64,000 bases of DNA from JAAEPI01 sp965212145 (GCA_965212145.1 CBDBUY010000009.1:62001-126000), one strand, 5' to 3'; shown: positions 37,229 to 45,726, numbered from the stretch's first letter. A program made the numbers and translations. The notes: generated by a model not told the origin, from the letters alone.

Positions 37229-37657
37229 ATGGCAAAAAACCGACTTGCATCAGAAGAATATTTTGATTTTCACCTCTTGGGTCTTGTCTCCACTGCCAAG
37301 GAGTACAAACTAGCCTGGGCGTTGAATGAGGTGTTGGGCATTGATTTGAAAAAATCCGATGATCTAAAGATCGAATTTGCGCGAAATATCACCATTAAAA
37401 TTTCCAACTATTTGGAAAAGACTGAACACAAGGAAGTTATGCTTCTGAAAAATCGATTGGTCTCCAGATCTAATAGTGCCAATCAATTTCTGATCGAAGA
37501 ACTAAAACAGTTTGATTATCTGATGAAAATCAAGGATGAAACCGACCAAACTAATTTTGGCGAGGTTTTATCTTTAGTGAAATCAATAGAGGTTATTGAT
37601 TATGCAGCTAATTTAGAGCCCGATTTGATCAAGTCTCGAGATAACCTAATATTCTAA
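37229..37657 (+). CDS. IPExxxVDY-family protein
   Basis: A 142-residue cytoplasmic protein of a Bacteroidota family usually encoded just before pyruvate kinase; here it is 3 bp upstream of pyk. The family's C-terminal pattern is visible as SIEVIDYAANL then LIKSRDNLIF. Function unknown; the fixed gene order suggests a role tied to pyk expression or activity (inference). Confidence 0.85.
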   Translation: MAKNRLASEEYFDFHLLGLVSTAKEYKLAWALNEVLGIDLKKSDDLKIEFARNITIKISNYLEKTEHKEVMLLKNRLVSRSNSANQFLIEELKQFDYLMKIKDETDQTNFGEVLSLVKSIEVIDYAANLEPDLIKSRDNLIF

Positions 37658-37660
37658 ACC

Positions 37661-39088
37661 ATGCCCTATCAAAAGAAATCGAAAATAGTTGCGACCGTTG
37701 GACCTGCCAGCAACAACAAAGAAATGTTGATAAAACTAGCGGAGGCAGGGGCGAATGTCTTTCGTTTGAATTTCTCTCATGGTACACATGAAATGCATCA
37801 AAAGGTGATTGATGCCATTCGGGAGATCAATGAGGAAAAAGGCTGGAACATCGCCATGTTGCAGGATTTGCAAGGGCCGAAAATTAGAATCGGTGAAGTA
37901 GAGGAGGGTGCCATGCTTGAAGAAGGTGCCATTCTCACGGTCAATACAGAGAAAGAAGATATCGGAAATGCCAGCTTGGTCGGCACTACTTATAAAGGAA
38001 TCGTCAACGACGTGAATGTGGGTGAGTTGATCCTTATCGATGATGGCAAGCTACAGCTAGAAGTCACGGACATCAGAAAAAACGAAGTTGACGCCAAAGT
38101 GATCTACGGCGGATCACTGAAATCCCGAAAAGGAATCAACCTGCCAAACACGAAGGTCAGCGCTCCATCGCTAACCGAAAAAGACATTGAGGATCTCGAA
38201 TTCGGACTTACTCAAGACCTGGATTGGGTGGCACTATCGTTTGTCAGAAAAGCAGAGGATATCGTAGACCTCAAAAGCCGAATCCAAAAGGCCGGAAGGA
38301 AAACCAAAGTCGTAGCGAAAATTGAGAAGCCGGAAGCACTCGACAATATTGACGCGATCATCGAAGCAACGGATGGACTGATGGTAGCCAGAGGAGACCT
38401 TGGGGTGGAAATTCCAAGCGAGGATGTGCCGATGGTGCAGAAACGATTGGTGCACAGCTGTAAAGTGGCCGGGAAGCCGGTGATCATCGCCACGCAGATG
38501 ATGGAGAGCATGATCGAAAATCCGAGACCGACCAGAGCTGAAACCAATGACGTAGCAAATGCGGTACTGGACAGTGCGGATGCGTTGATGCTGTCTGCCG
38601 AATCGGCTGCCGGAAAATATCCAATAGAGGCGGTAGAGGCCATGACCCGAACGATCGGTTCGGTGGAGCAGGAGGGAGAGCGTATTTACAATAACTATTT
38701 TGAGGAGGAGGAAGGGTCCATCACCAAAGTGAGCAACCTCCTGATCCGAGAGGCCTGTCGTCTTTCGGAAACCGTGGAAGCCAAAGCCATTGTGGGAATG
38801 ACGCGATCCGGGTACTCGGGCATGAGACTGGCCCTTCATAGACCTAAGGCTAGCATTTACATTTTTACAGACCAAAAGGAATTGGTAAAACAAATGAGTC
38901 TGGTCTGGGGCGTTCAGTGTTTCTACTACGACAAAACGGAAGGCATTGACGATACCTTGAAACACATTGAGAATTTCCTTGTGGACCGTGGACTGTTAAC
39001 AACCGGAGATGTCTTCATCAACACGGCCGCCATGCCGCTCCACTGGAAAGGCCACACCAACATGATGAAGGTGAGTGTCGTTGAGTAA
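37661..39088 (+). CDS. pyk: Pyruvate kinase
   Basis: Last step of glycolysis, phosphoenolpyruvate plus ADP to pyruvate plus ATP. The 475 residues start KIVATVGPASNN and contain FRLNFSHG, the active-site segment VVAKIEKPEALDNID, DGLMVARGDLGVEIP and the ATQMMESMIENPRPTRAE block. It sits 3 bp after the IPExxxVDY gene; its stop overlaps the next ATG by one base (TAATG). Confidence 0.97.
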   Translation: MPYQKKSKIVATVGPASNNKEMLIKLAEAGANVFRLNFSHGTHEMHQKVIDAIREINEEKGWNIAMLQDLQGPKIRIGEVEEGAMLEEGAILTVNTEKEDIGNASLVGTTYKGIVNDVNVGELILIDDGKLQLEVTDIRKNEVDAKVIYGGSLKSRKGINLPNTKVSAPSLTEKDIEDLEFGLTQDLDWVALSFVRKAEDIVDLKSRIQKAGRKTKVVAKIEKPEALDNIDAIIEATDGLMVARGDLGVEIPSEDVPMVQKRLVHSCKVAGKPVIIATQMMESMIENPRPTRAETNDVANAVLDSADALMLSAESAAGKYPIEAVEAMTRTIGSVEQEGERIYNNYFEEEEGSITKVSNLLIREACRLSETVEAKAIVGMTRSGYSGMRLALHRPKASIYIFTDQKELVKQMSLVWGVQCFYYDKTEGIDDTLKHIENFLVDRGLLTTGDVFINTAAMPLHWKGHTNMMKVSVVE

Positions 39089-40164
39089 TGACTGGCGGAG
39101 CGTCCAGAGTTTACCACATTGATGCGCTCCGAGGAGTAGCCATCATGATGATGCTGCAGGGGCACTTTGTCTACACCCTGCTTCAGGATGCCGACAGAGT
39201 TGGCCCCATTTACGAATTCTGGAAATTTTGTCGTGGGTTGACGGCCCCCGTTTTCTTCACTACATCCGGAGTAATCCTGGTTTACCTCCTAATCCGAAAG
39301 CCGGACATTTCATACCGCAAGATGCGAGTGAAAAAAGCCTTCTGGAGAGGCTTGGAAGTGCTGATGTGGGGATACCTGCTGCGATTCAACATTTGGCCAT
39401 TCATCTTGTACGGCAAAGTATATCGGGAATTTTGGCGGGTGGATGTGCTACACTGCATTGGGATGGGCTTGCTGTTTATCGCGCTGACCTATTATCTGGT
39501 GTCCCGCTTTCATGACAATTTCTATCGGGTTTTGCTGCCCTTGATCTGTATCGCCATTTTCATCTTACATCCGTGGTATTCCAAGTTGGACTACTCGGCA
39601 CTTCCATTCGGGATACAGACCTATTTCACCAGAGAAGCGGGTTCCGTTTTCGTGTTGTTTCCGTTCCTGGGTTACTTGTTTATGGGCGGGTTTTTAGGGA
39701 GTTTGTACACGGCGCTTTATGAAAAAAGAAAATACGTTTTCATCGGTAGCCTCTATTTGCTGGGGTATTTCCTCGTGTACCACTCGAGCTGGGCGCTGCT
39801 TCAGCTGCACGAACTCACCGGCATAGAAATCATCCAGAAGGTGGCCTGGAACAATTTCGGATTTACCAGGATCGGGCAGGTGCTGTTTGTATACGCCACG
39901 TTTATGCTGCTGGAGCCGATCATGTCCAAACTGAAAACGCTGAATAAAATCGGACAGCACACCCTGACGGTTTACGTCCTCCATTTCATCATCTTGTTTG
40001 GTAGCTGGTTTGGGTTGGGGATGGACGACATCCTGTTTGATAAGCGGTCACTTCCTGCCGAATGGGTCATTCCGGGCGCATTGCTTTTCGTGATTGGCGT
40101 ATGCTGGCTGACACTCCGATATCATCGCTGGAAAGACGCTGGGTATCCGCTCAGTAGATCGTAA
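39088..40164 (+). CDS. DUF1624/acyltransferase-like integral membrane protein
   Basis: A 358-residue membrane protein with about ten hydrophobic helices. The N-terminus RVYHIDALRGVAIMMMLQGHF is typical of the heparan-alpha-glucosaminide N-acetyltransferase-like (DUF1624) group, with the Arg/His motif before the first helix. It may acylate a cell-surface sugar (inference). It is translationally coupled to pyk through TAATG, though no metabolic link is obvious. Confidence 0.82.
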   Translation: MTGGASRVYHIDALRGVAIMMMLQGHFVYTLLQDADRVGPIYEFWKFCRGLTAPVFFTTSGVILVYLLIRKPDISYRKMRVKKAFWRGLEVLMWGYLLRFNIWPFILYGKVYREFWRVDVLHCIGMGLLFIALTYYLVSRFHDNFYRVLLPLICIAIFILHPWYSKLDYSALPFGIQTYFTREAGSVFVLFPFLGYLFMGGFLGSLYTALYEKRKYVFIGSLYLLGYFLVYHSSWALLQLHELTGIEIIQKVAWNNFGFTRIGQVLFVYATFMLLEPIMSKLKTLNKIGQHTLTVYVLHFIILFGSWFGLGMDDILFDKRSLPAEWVIPGALLFVIGVCWLTLRYHRWKDAGYPLSRS

Positions 40165-40172
40165 TTTCGATT

Positions 40173-40610
40173 ATGCGAATTTCAATCATCATTACATTGC
40201 TTGCTGTGGGCATCTTGGCCAAAGCGCAGGATTACCCCGAGAAAGTGTACACCACAGACGGCCTGGCCATATCAGGTTACGACCCGGTTGCTTATTTCTC
40301 ATCCGGCGAAGCGACGGAGGGGAAGAAGGAATTGTCCTTTTCCTGGAACGGATCGAAGTGGCTCTTTTCTTCAGAGGAAAACCTGACTGCCTTCAAAAAG
40401 AACCCTGAGAAGTACGCGCCACAATACGGTGGCTACTGTGCCTGGGGGATGAGCAAAGGCTACAAGGCGAAGGTGGATCCGGAAAATGCCTGGACGGTGG
40501 TAGACGGCAAGCTGTACCTCAACTACAATTCCTCCATTAAGAAAAAGTGGCTGCCAACCAAAGAAGAACTAATATCCAAAGCAGACAAGAACTGGAAGGA
40601 GTTTGAGTGA
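40173..40610 (+). CDS. YHS domain-containing exported protein
   Basis: A 145-residue protein with a signal peptide (ILAKAQ) and a YHS-type domain: GLAISGYDPVAYFSSGEATEG, FSWNGSKWLFSSEENLTAF and KKNPEKYAPQYGGYCAWGMSKG. YHS domains often bind metals; the exact role is unknown. It is the last typical chromosomal gene before the low-GC accessory stretch at about 40.6-43.4 kb. Confidence 0.88.
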   Translation: MRISIIITLLAVGILAKAQDYPEKVYTTDGLAISGYDPVAYFSSGEATEGKKELSFSWNGSKWLFSSEENLTAFKKNPEKYAPQYGGYCAWGMSKGYKAKVDPENAWTVVDGKLYLNYNSSIKKKWLPTKEELISKADKNWKEFE

Positions 40611-40713
40611 GGAGGTGGCGTCTGTGGTGGAAAGTTTTTAAAAATGTTATGTGGTGGTTTTGCTTGGCTCGTTGCGGAGACTTGCTATGATTTTCAGTCG
40701 TCCCGGACAGATA

Positions 40714-41457
40714 TCAATGAGATATCGAAGAATCTATATCGCGAATTAACCTCTCTAGATTATCCATTGTATCATTCTGCCAATACAATCTCAACTGCAA
40801 ATAATTTTGAATGCGAATAACAACATTCTTAAACCGCGTGCTTTCCTTTAATTCCTCAATATTCAGTGGATTATTGATGGAATATTTTTCATCATAAAAT
40901 GCTAACTGGATTTCTGATGTCTCAAAATTAATATCCATCAAGGGCCTTAAATCTCTTATCACCATTTGCATGTTTCGATTTTCTCTTATGGTTATATTCT
41001 TGAAGTCACGTTCATAAATCCATGTAATTTTTGACTGTAAAGAGTCGTTACTTAAAACATTTAGTCCTTGGTTTTCTATGAATTTATATGTGGTATTTGC
41101 GTTATTGAATAAATCATCATTATTGATGTATTCGAAACAAAGTCTCAAACTATCATCTACTGGTTTATTTTCTTGGAAATAATTTAAAATGGTCTGACAT
41201 GATTTGACTCTCAATTTAGTTAGGCTATTAATGCCTTTAATTTCAGTGAGATTAGCTTTCAAATCAGAATTTAATTTTTCTAAAATTTTTACCTCTTCCC
41301 GTGTTGCTTTTCTGTGTTCATTCCAGTTATCAATTGAAAGTGCTATTAATATTCCTAAGACTACCAGCACTATTTCCCCAAATGCATAAATGAGATATCT
41401 ACTGAATTTGTTTTTTGAGATTAGCTTTTGTCTAATTCTTCGAAAGAACTTTATCAT
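40714..41457 (-). CDS. DUF6090-family membrane-anchored protein
   Basis: A 247-residue protein of a Bacteroidota family: basic N-terminus (MIKFFRRIRQKLISKNKFSRY), one transmembrane helix (YLIYAFGEIVLVVLGILIALSI), the signature DNWNEHRK, then a helical, likely coiled extracytoplasmic domain. Function unknown. Its codon use is more AT-rich than the pyk region and it borders the cassette array, so it may belong to the same accessory island, but I found no cassette ends around it. Confidence 0.8.
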   Translation of the reverse strand: MIKFFRRIRQKLISKNKFSRYLIYAFGEIVLVVLGILIALSIDNWNEHRKATREEVKILEKLNSDLKANLTEIKGINSLTKLRVKSCQTILNYFQENKPVDDSLRLCFEYINNDDLFNNANTTYKFIENQGLNVLSNDSLQSKITWIYERDFKNITIRENRNMQMVIRDLRPLMDINFETSEIQLAFYDEKYSINNPLNIEELKESTRFKNVVIRIQNYLQLRLYWQNDTMDNLERLIRDIDSSISH

Positions 41458-41790
41458 TGGTTATATGGGTTATCATGATGAAGCCTAACCACTCAGATGT
41501 TGGGCTTGGTGTCCCCGAGCGTAATTAATTATTATGAAATTAGTGAATCTGGCAGTGCATTCAAAGCATTATACCAAGCCCCCCTTCTGGCGCAAGCGTC
41601 CGTCTATTATTTCCATTCTTTTTTCCGGCTCTTTTCATCATCCAAAGAATCCATTCTCGTCGGCTCTCAGATGGATGACTCTTCTTTGAACTTGTATTTT
41701 CTGCTCACAACGGGAAGATAATAGCTCAACTTGGGCAAAAGGAATGGTTATTGGGTAACGAGCACAAGCGGACGCTTGCGCTATTAAGGG
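41458..41790. other. Non-coding accessory spacer with a long-range inverted repeat
   Basis: No supported gene. It contains a small hairpin (AAGCCTAAC / GTTGGGCTT, 41481-41509) and a perfect 13-bp inverted repeat GCGCAAGCGTCCG (41590-41602) and CGGACGCTTGCGC (41769-41781). The right copy is itself a hairpin (CAAGCG-GA-CGCTTG). It runs directly into the conserved arm of the attC-like element at 41791. It may be a decayed cassette. Confidence 0.45.
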
Positions 41791-41850
41791 GAGCGGTTTA
41801 GCCCGATGAACTCTACAAATGGCTCATGTGGCCATGCCCGCTAGTGTTTG
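41791..41850 (-). repeat. attC-like element 1, conserved arm only
   Basis: A 60-bp block identical to 61952-62011 in array 2, ending GCCCGCTAGTGTTTG and running into the cassette core GTTAGAT. The opposite arm is not recognisable, so the element looks truncated. Confidence 0.65.
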
Positions 41851-41879
41851 TTAGATTCCGTATTTCATTTTTATCTTTG
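41847..41879 (+). promoter_or_regulatory. Putative promoter spanning the attC-like edge and cassette
   Basis: TTTG (41847-41850) at the end of the attC-like arm and TATCTTTG (41872-41879, exact TAnnTTTG) in the cassette are 21 bp apart. The antitoxin ATG is 4 bp beyond, so the message would be almost leaderless. Confidence 0.45.
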
Positions 41880-41883
41880 TTTC

Positions 41884-42084
41884 ATGAGTTCAATAGTTGT
41901 AAGTCCAAAAAATCAACAAGAGTTCGAGTTCGTTTCGAAGCTTTTGAAAAAGCTGGGAGTTAGTTCAAAAGTTCTTTCAGATGAAGATACTGAGGATATT
42001 GGCTTGTCCATTCTTATGAAGGATGTTGACCGCTCAGAAGTTGTTTCTGATTCTGAGATCATGGACAAGTTGAAGGCAAGTTGA
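41884..42084 (+). CDS. Antitoxin of a RelE-type TA module
   Basis: A 66-residue acidic protein (MSSIVVSPKNQQEFEFVSKLL...) whose second half is charged and probably disordered. The ATG at 41884 is preferred to an upstream in-frame ATG because it follows the promoter box closely. It resembles the small antitoxins paired with RelE toxins in Bacteroidota; the family is not certain. Its stop overlaps the toxin start. It is the only gene pair in the two arrays on the plus strand, opposite to the inferred cassette direction. Confidence 0.75.
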   Translation: MSSIVVSPKNQQEFEFVSKLLKKLGVSSKVLSDEDTEDIGLSILMKDVDRSEVVSDSEIMDKLKAS

Positions 42085-42347
42085 AGGTAGTATTCCTCAA
42101 GAGGTTTAGTAAGGATCTTAATAAAATCAAACGATCCAATGATCTCAACTCAATTCTCGAAGTTATTGAGTTAGTAAAAAATGCAAACCAAATTTCAGAT
42201 GTTCCTAGAGTCAAGAAATTGGTAGGATTTGATGACGCCTACAGACTCAGAACTGGTGATTATCGAATTGGTGTTTTCGTTACAGAGAATCAAGTTGAGT
42301 TTGCAAGAGTTGCTCACCGAAAAGACATCTATAAGATTTTTCCATAA
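42081..42347 (+). CDS. RelE/ParE-family toxin
   Basis: An 88-residue toxin starting from TTG at 42081, overlapping the antitoxin stop. The RelE fold pattern is clear: MKVVFLKRFSKDLNKI, VKKLVGFDDAYRLRTGDYRIGVF, and the typical C-terminus VEFARVAHRKDIYKIFP. Such toxins usually cleave mRNA on the ribosome. It ends 18 bp before the cassette end at 42366. Confidence 0.9.
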   Translation: MKVVFLKRFSKDLNKIKRSNDLNSILEVIELVKNANQISDVPRVKKLVGFDDAYRLRTGDYRIGVFVTENQVEFARVAHRKDIYKIFP

Positions 42348-42368
42348 GTTGTTCAGAAAGGAAATGGA

Positions 42369-42602
42369 ATCTAACGCCACGCTAGCAGGAGTGCGCCCCG
42401 AGCTTGGCAGAAAGAAGCTAATATAGCGTAGCTGCCCAACACCCACAACGGCAGCTATGAAAAGCTGCATTCAGAAAGATAAAACCCAGATGCAAGACAG
42501 TTGCTAGGATAGATGCGATTTCAGAATGGGTAGCGGAGCGGTGAAGATCAGATGAAACTAGCAGAAAGCACTCTGGCGCATTCGTGCTAGCAACTGTTAC
42601 AG
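42369..42602 (-). repeat. attC-like element 2
   Basis: A 234-bp imperfect palindrome with R boxes ATCTAAC (42369-42375) and GTTACAG (42596-42602). Inner arms are GCTAGCAGGAGTGCGCC and GGCGCATTCGTGCTAGC. On the minus strand it ends with GGCGTTAGAT. The arm sequence differs from the CTAGCGGGC family while the architecture is the same, as in attC sites. Confidence 0.65.
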
Positions 42603-43163
42603 GCCGTTCCTCCCCATTACAGCAAAAGCTGAGACAGTTAAAACAGTTACTTGTTGATAAGTTTTATTATCAAGCGTTGCTCCGTCTAAAGAAAAGACTA
42701 TTCCATCTGCTATCAATCCTGGACTAACGTTATGATCATGTCGTCCTATTTCCTTAAAAACGCCAATGAAATCCTTGATAACTAGATCTTTTGGTCTTGT
42801 CTTCTTAAGAAGTTTTATTAGAATCTCATAATTGACAAAGTCCCCCTTAATGATGCCAAGTTCAGTTAGAGAAAGTTTTATGGACCAAAATCTATCGTTT
42901 GGTAGTGAGTCAAGAAATGCAGGCACAGTCTGATGTTGGCTGTCGTTCTCAGCTAGATAATTCAAGTAATTCAGATATTTTTCTGAGTAGTTAGCTCCTT
43001 CAATTGGCAACTCGTCAATATAATCGTTGAAAGGGTCGAGAATTCCTCGTTGGAAACTCACGTTACGTTGTTCACATAGCTTGTTTAGATGCTGTTCAAA
43101 GTTTGTCTCAGAGTCAGAGTTAACAAAGTTGAATGTTAGAAATAAAGAGAGTAGTAATTTCAT
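42597..43163 (-). CDS. Hypothetical protein carried by a cassette
   Basis: A 188-residue protein with a short hydrophobic N-terminus (MKLLLSLFLTFNFVNS) that may be a signal peptide. No family is recognised; the body is mostly helical and acidic. The start codon is 17 bp from one cassette end and the stop codon (TAA, 42597-42599) lies inside the other cassette core, so the gene fills the whole cassette. It is the only gene in these arrays that is not an obvious TA component. Confidence 0.7.
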   Translation of the reverse strand: MKLLLSLFLTFNFVNSDSETNFEQHLNKLCEQRNVSFQRGILDPFNDYIDELPIEGANYSEKYLNYLNYLAENDSQHQTVPAFLDSLPNDRFWSIKLSLTELGIIKGDFVNYEILIKLLKKTRPKDLVIKDFIGVFKEIGRHDHNVSPGLIADGIVFSLDGATLDNKTYQQVTVLTVSAFAVMGRNGL

Positions 43164-43189
43164 GTGAAGTTCGCACTATGGCCTGTAAC

Positions 43190-43449
43190 AATAATGTATC
43201 GCGCACTGTGCGCGATATCCATTATATATGTTTTCTGTTCTTTTTTAAGATAACTAGCTGAAAGTGAGCTACAAAACCGTGCATAAACGTTTGTAAACGT
43301 TTAAAAACGGATATAATGCGCACGTCCAGTTAATGAAAGTTACATACTTCTAAGAAAACGGTGCTAAGTTTTACTCAGAGGATTGAGCATGAGATTTCTT
43401 AGGCTTGCGATGGAGTGAGCCACCTTCTTAAAAAGCTACTTGGGCATTT
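43190..43449. other. Array boundary region with palindromes (attI-like or secondary site)
   Basis: No gene. A perfect 21-bp palindrome with 10-bp arms (TATCGCGCAC-T-GTGCGCGATA, 43197-43217) lies just outside the cassette end. A related inverted segment GGATATAATGCGCAC sits at 43309-43323. Between them is a doubled AAACGTTT (43285-43292 and 43295-43302). Unlike the other elements, TAAC here is not followed by GCC, so this is not a normal attC-like site. It may be the insertion site where the array begins. Confidence 0.5.
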
Positions 43450-43989
43450 TTAAATTTTCTCGATCACCAAGTTGTGATTGGTGTAGATGCAGATGTCTGC
43501 AGCGATGGTGAGGCTTTCTTTGACCATCTCTTCCGCAGTGAGTTTGTCAGAATGTTTCTTTAGTGCCAGGGCGGCAGATTTGGCATACATGCTGCCAGAC
43601 CCGATAGACGCCACGTCCATGTCAGGCTCCAGTACGTCTCCGTTTCCGGAGATGATCAGAATCTCATCTTTGTCCGCAGCAATGAGCATCGACTCCAGGT
43701 TTCGGAGGTACTTGTCCATGCGCCAGTCTTTGGCCAGCTCCACTGCAGACCTTTTCAGGTTGTTGGAGTAGTTGGAAAGCTTCTGCTCGAACCGCTCCAT
43801 CAGCGTGAAGGCATCCGCCGTTGATCCGGCGAAACCGCACACGATCTTTCCGTCAGACAGTTTTCGGATTTTGTTCACGTTGGACTTGGCCACCGTGTTT
43901 CCCAGCGTCGCTTGTCCGTCCGCACCAATGGCGATCTGGCCATTGTGTTTGATGGCGATGACGGTCGTCGAGTGAATTTGTTGGCTCAT
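43450..43989 (-). CDS. hslV: ATP-dependent protease proteolytic subunit HslV
   Basis: The threonine peptidase of the HslUV complex, 179 residues. The short propeptide is followed by TTVIAIKHNGQIAIGADGQATLG, with the catalytic N-terminal Thr at about residue 8. FAGSTADAFTLMERFE and SIGSGSMYAKSAALAL are also typical. It overlaps the E2 gene by 4 bp (ATGA), an unusual partner. The hslU gene is not in this window. Confidence 0.96.
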   Translation of the reverse strand: MSQQIHSTTVIAIKHNGQIAIGADGQATLGNTVAKSNVNKIRKLSDGKIVCGFAGSTADAFTLMERFEQKLSNYSNNLKRSAVELAKDWRMDKYLRNLESMLIAADKDEILIISGNGDVLEPDMDVASIGSGSMYAKSAALALKKHSDKLTAEEMVKESLTIAADICIYTNHNLVIEKI

Positions 43990-45632
43990 ATCAGGATTCT
44001 AACAGGATCCTCAAGAAGCTCTTTGAAGGTTTTCAGGAAGGCCGCCCCCACGGCACCATCCACCGCTCGGTGGTCGCACGAAAGCGTCACTTTCATCATG
44101 TTGCCAGGAACGAGCTGCCCGTCTTTAACGACCGCTGTTTGCTTGATACCGCCAACGGCCATAATGCAGGCTTCCGGTGGATTGATGATGGCTGTGAATT
44201 CTTCAATACCAAACATGCCCAGATTGGAGATGCTGAAGGTGCCACCGCTGAATTCTTCGGGTTGTAGTTTTTTGTCTTTGGCTTTGCCGGCCAGTTCTTT
44301 CACTTCGGCAGAAATGTGCGAGAGCGTCTTGCTGTCAGCGAATTTCACCACCGGAACGATGAGTCCGTCAGGAATGGCCACCGCCACGCCAATGTGGATG
44401 TGCTCGTGCCTGATGAGTTTGTCCTCGCCCCAGCCTACGTTCACATCCGGATGCTGACGAAGGGCAGCAGCAGCAGCTTTCAATACCATGTCATTGAACG
44501 ACAATTTCACCGGAGAAACTTCATTCATGGACTTTCTGGCTTCAATGGCCTTATCCATGTTGATCTCCATGGTGAGGTAGAAGTGAGGCGCTGTGAATTT
44601 GCTCTCAGATAGTCTGCGCGCAATGGCTTTTCTCATTTGAGAAAGTGGCTCCTCGGTAGTTCGCTCTTCTCCGACCACCGATGGCAATGAAATCGCCGGA
44701 GCGTCTCCACCGCTGGATGCCGGCTGAGCTGAAGGCGTAAAGTTTTCTACGTCTCTTTTGATGATTCGTCCACCGTCTCCCGAACCGGAAACGGCCGAGA
44801 TGTCAATGCCTTTTTCTTCGGCAAGTTTCTTGGCTAATGGCGAGGCTTTCACTCTGCCATTGGATGAGGTGGAGGCAGCAGGCGCAGGTGCTTTCGCTGG
44901 AGTAGCGGCTGGAGCTGCCGAGCTAGCCGATGATTTCGCTTCCTGCTTGGGCTCCTCTTTTTTCTCTTCTTTCTTCTCAGCTTTCGGTTGAGATGCTGCT
45001 TTGATCAATGTCTCAAAATCCGCTCCCTCTTCTCCGATCACCGCAATGACGCCATCTACTGGCACACCATTTCCGGCTTCCACGGCCGTGTAAAGCAAGG
45101 TTCCGTCCTCATAAGATTCCAGCTCCATGGTCGCCTTGTCGGTTTCCACTTCGGCGAGGATGTCCCCGGATTCCACTTTGTCTCCAACTTTCTTTTGCCA
45201 ACTGGCGATGACACCTTCTTCCATGGTGTCGCTCATTTTTGGCATTTTGATGACAGTTGCGTTGATTTTTGACGTATCAATGTCTTCGCCTCCGGCTGAA
45301 TCATCTGAAGAGGAATCGCTGGCTTCTTCTTCCTTGGCTTCAGCTCCGTTTCCTCCCGATTCTATGTCTTTCAACAAATCAGAGATGTCCTCACCTTTTT
45401 CTCCAATAATGGCAATCACCCCGTCCACAGGCACAGCGTCTTTTTCTTTCACTCCGATGTGAAGCAATATTCCGTCATTGTAAGACTCAAGCTCCATGGT
45501 CGCCTTGTCGGTCTCTACCTCGGCAAGAATGTCACCGGAACTAACTTCATCTCCTTCCTTTTTGACCCATGAGGCAATGACGCCTTCTTCCATGGTGTCG
45601 CTCATTTTGGGCATTCGAATTACTTCAGCCAT
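43986..45632 (-). CDS. pdhC: Pyruvate dehydrogenase E2 (dihydrolipoamide acetyltransferase)
   Basis: The E2 core of the pyruvate dehydrogenase complex, transferring acetyl groups to CoA. The 548 residues contain two lipoyl domains (about 2-78 and 130-205), each with the lipoylated Lys in ETDKATMELES; Ala/Pro/Lys-rich linkers; an E3-binding domain (about 263-300, VKASPLAKKLAEEKGIDIS); and a catalytic domain ending with the active-site CDHRAVDGAVGAAFL. hslV follows, overlapped by 4 bp. Confidence 0.95.
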   Translation of the reverse strand: MAEVIRMPKMSDTMEEGVIASWVKKEGDEVSSGDILAEVETDKATMELESYNDGILLHIGVKEKDAVPVDGVIAIIGEKGEDISDLLKDIESGGNGAEAKEEEASDSSSDDSAGGEDIDTSKINATVIKMPKMSDTMEEGVIASWQKKVGDKVESGDILAEVETDKATMELESYEDGTLLYTAVEAGNGVPVDGVIAVIGEEGADFETLIKAASQPKAEKKEEKKEEPKQEAKSSASSAAPAATPAKAPAPAASTSSNGRVKASPLAKKLAEEKGIDISAVSGSGDGGRIIKRDVENFTPSAQPASSGGDAPAISLPSVVGEERTTEEPLSQMRKAIARRLSESKFTAPHFYLTMEINMDKAIEARKSMNEVSPVKLSFNDMVLKAAAAALRQHPDVNVGWGEDKLIRHEHIHIGVAVAIPDGLIVPVVKFADSKTLSHISAEVKELAGKAKDKKLQPEEFSGGTFSISNLGMFGIEEFTAIINPPEACIMAVGGIKQTAVVKDGQLVPGNMMKVTLSCDHRAVDGAVGAAFLKTFKELLEDPVRILI

Positions 45633-45694
45633 TTTCAGTTGGTTTTGAGAACATCAATATAGTGTTCAAAGGTAAAACACGACTTGCTCATAGG

Positions 45695-45726
45695 GCAAAA
45701 AAAAAACGCCATTGCTGGCGTTTTTA
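45695..45726 (-). terminator. Rho-independent terminator after the DUF2807 gene
   Basis: Stem AACGCCA / TGGCGTT with a 4-base loop and a long T-run when read on the minus strand, 28 bp after the DUF2807 stop and before the E2 start. The plus strand also has a T-run, so it could work both ways. Confidence 0.85.

Larger units (their letters stand above)
41791..43189 (-). mobile_element. Integron-like cassette array 1 (two cassettes)
   Basis: Read on the minus strand, the order is: boundary at 43189, cassette with the 188-residue hypothetical protein, attC-like element (42369-42602), cassette with a RelE-type TA pair, attC-like arm (41791-41850). Each cassette's two ends are exact reverse complements: GTTACAGGCC (42596-42605) with GGCCTGTAAC (43180-43189), and GTTAGATTCC (41850-41859) with GGAATCTAAC (42366-42375). 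This is what cassette excision through R''/R' pairing predicts. No integrase gene is nearby. Confidence 0.65.

Noticed and set aside
41497..41721. 75-codon frame in the spacer left of array 1
   Set aside because: Composition is unlike a protein and it spans one copy of the 13-bp inverted repeat. No promoter or partner gene is visible.
43912..45462. Several long frames antisense to the E2 and hslV genes
   Set aside because: They mirror Ala/Glu/Lys-rich lipoyl and linker coding sequence; no start signals or family resemblance.
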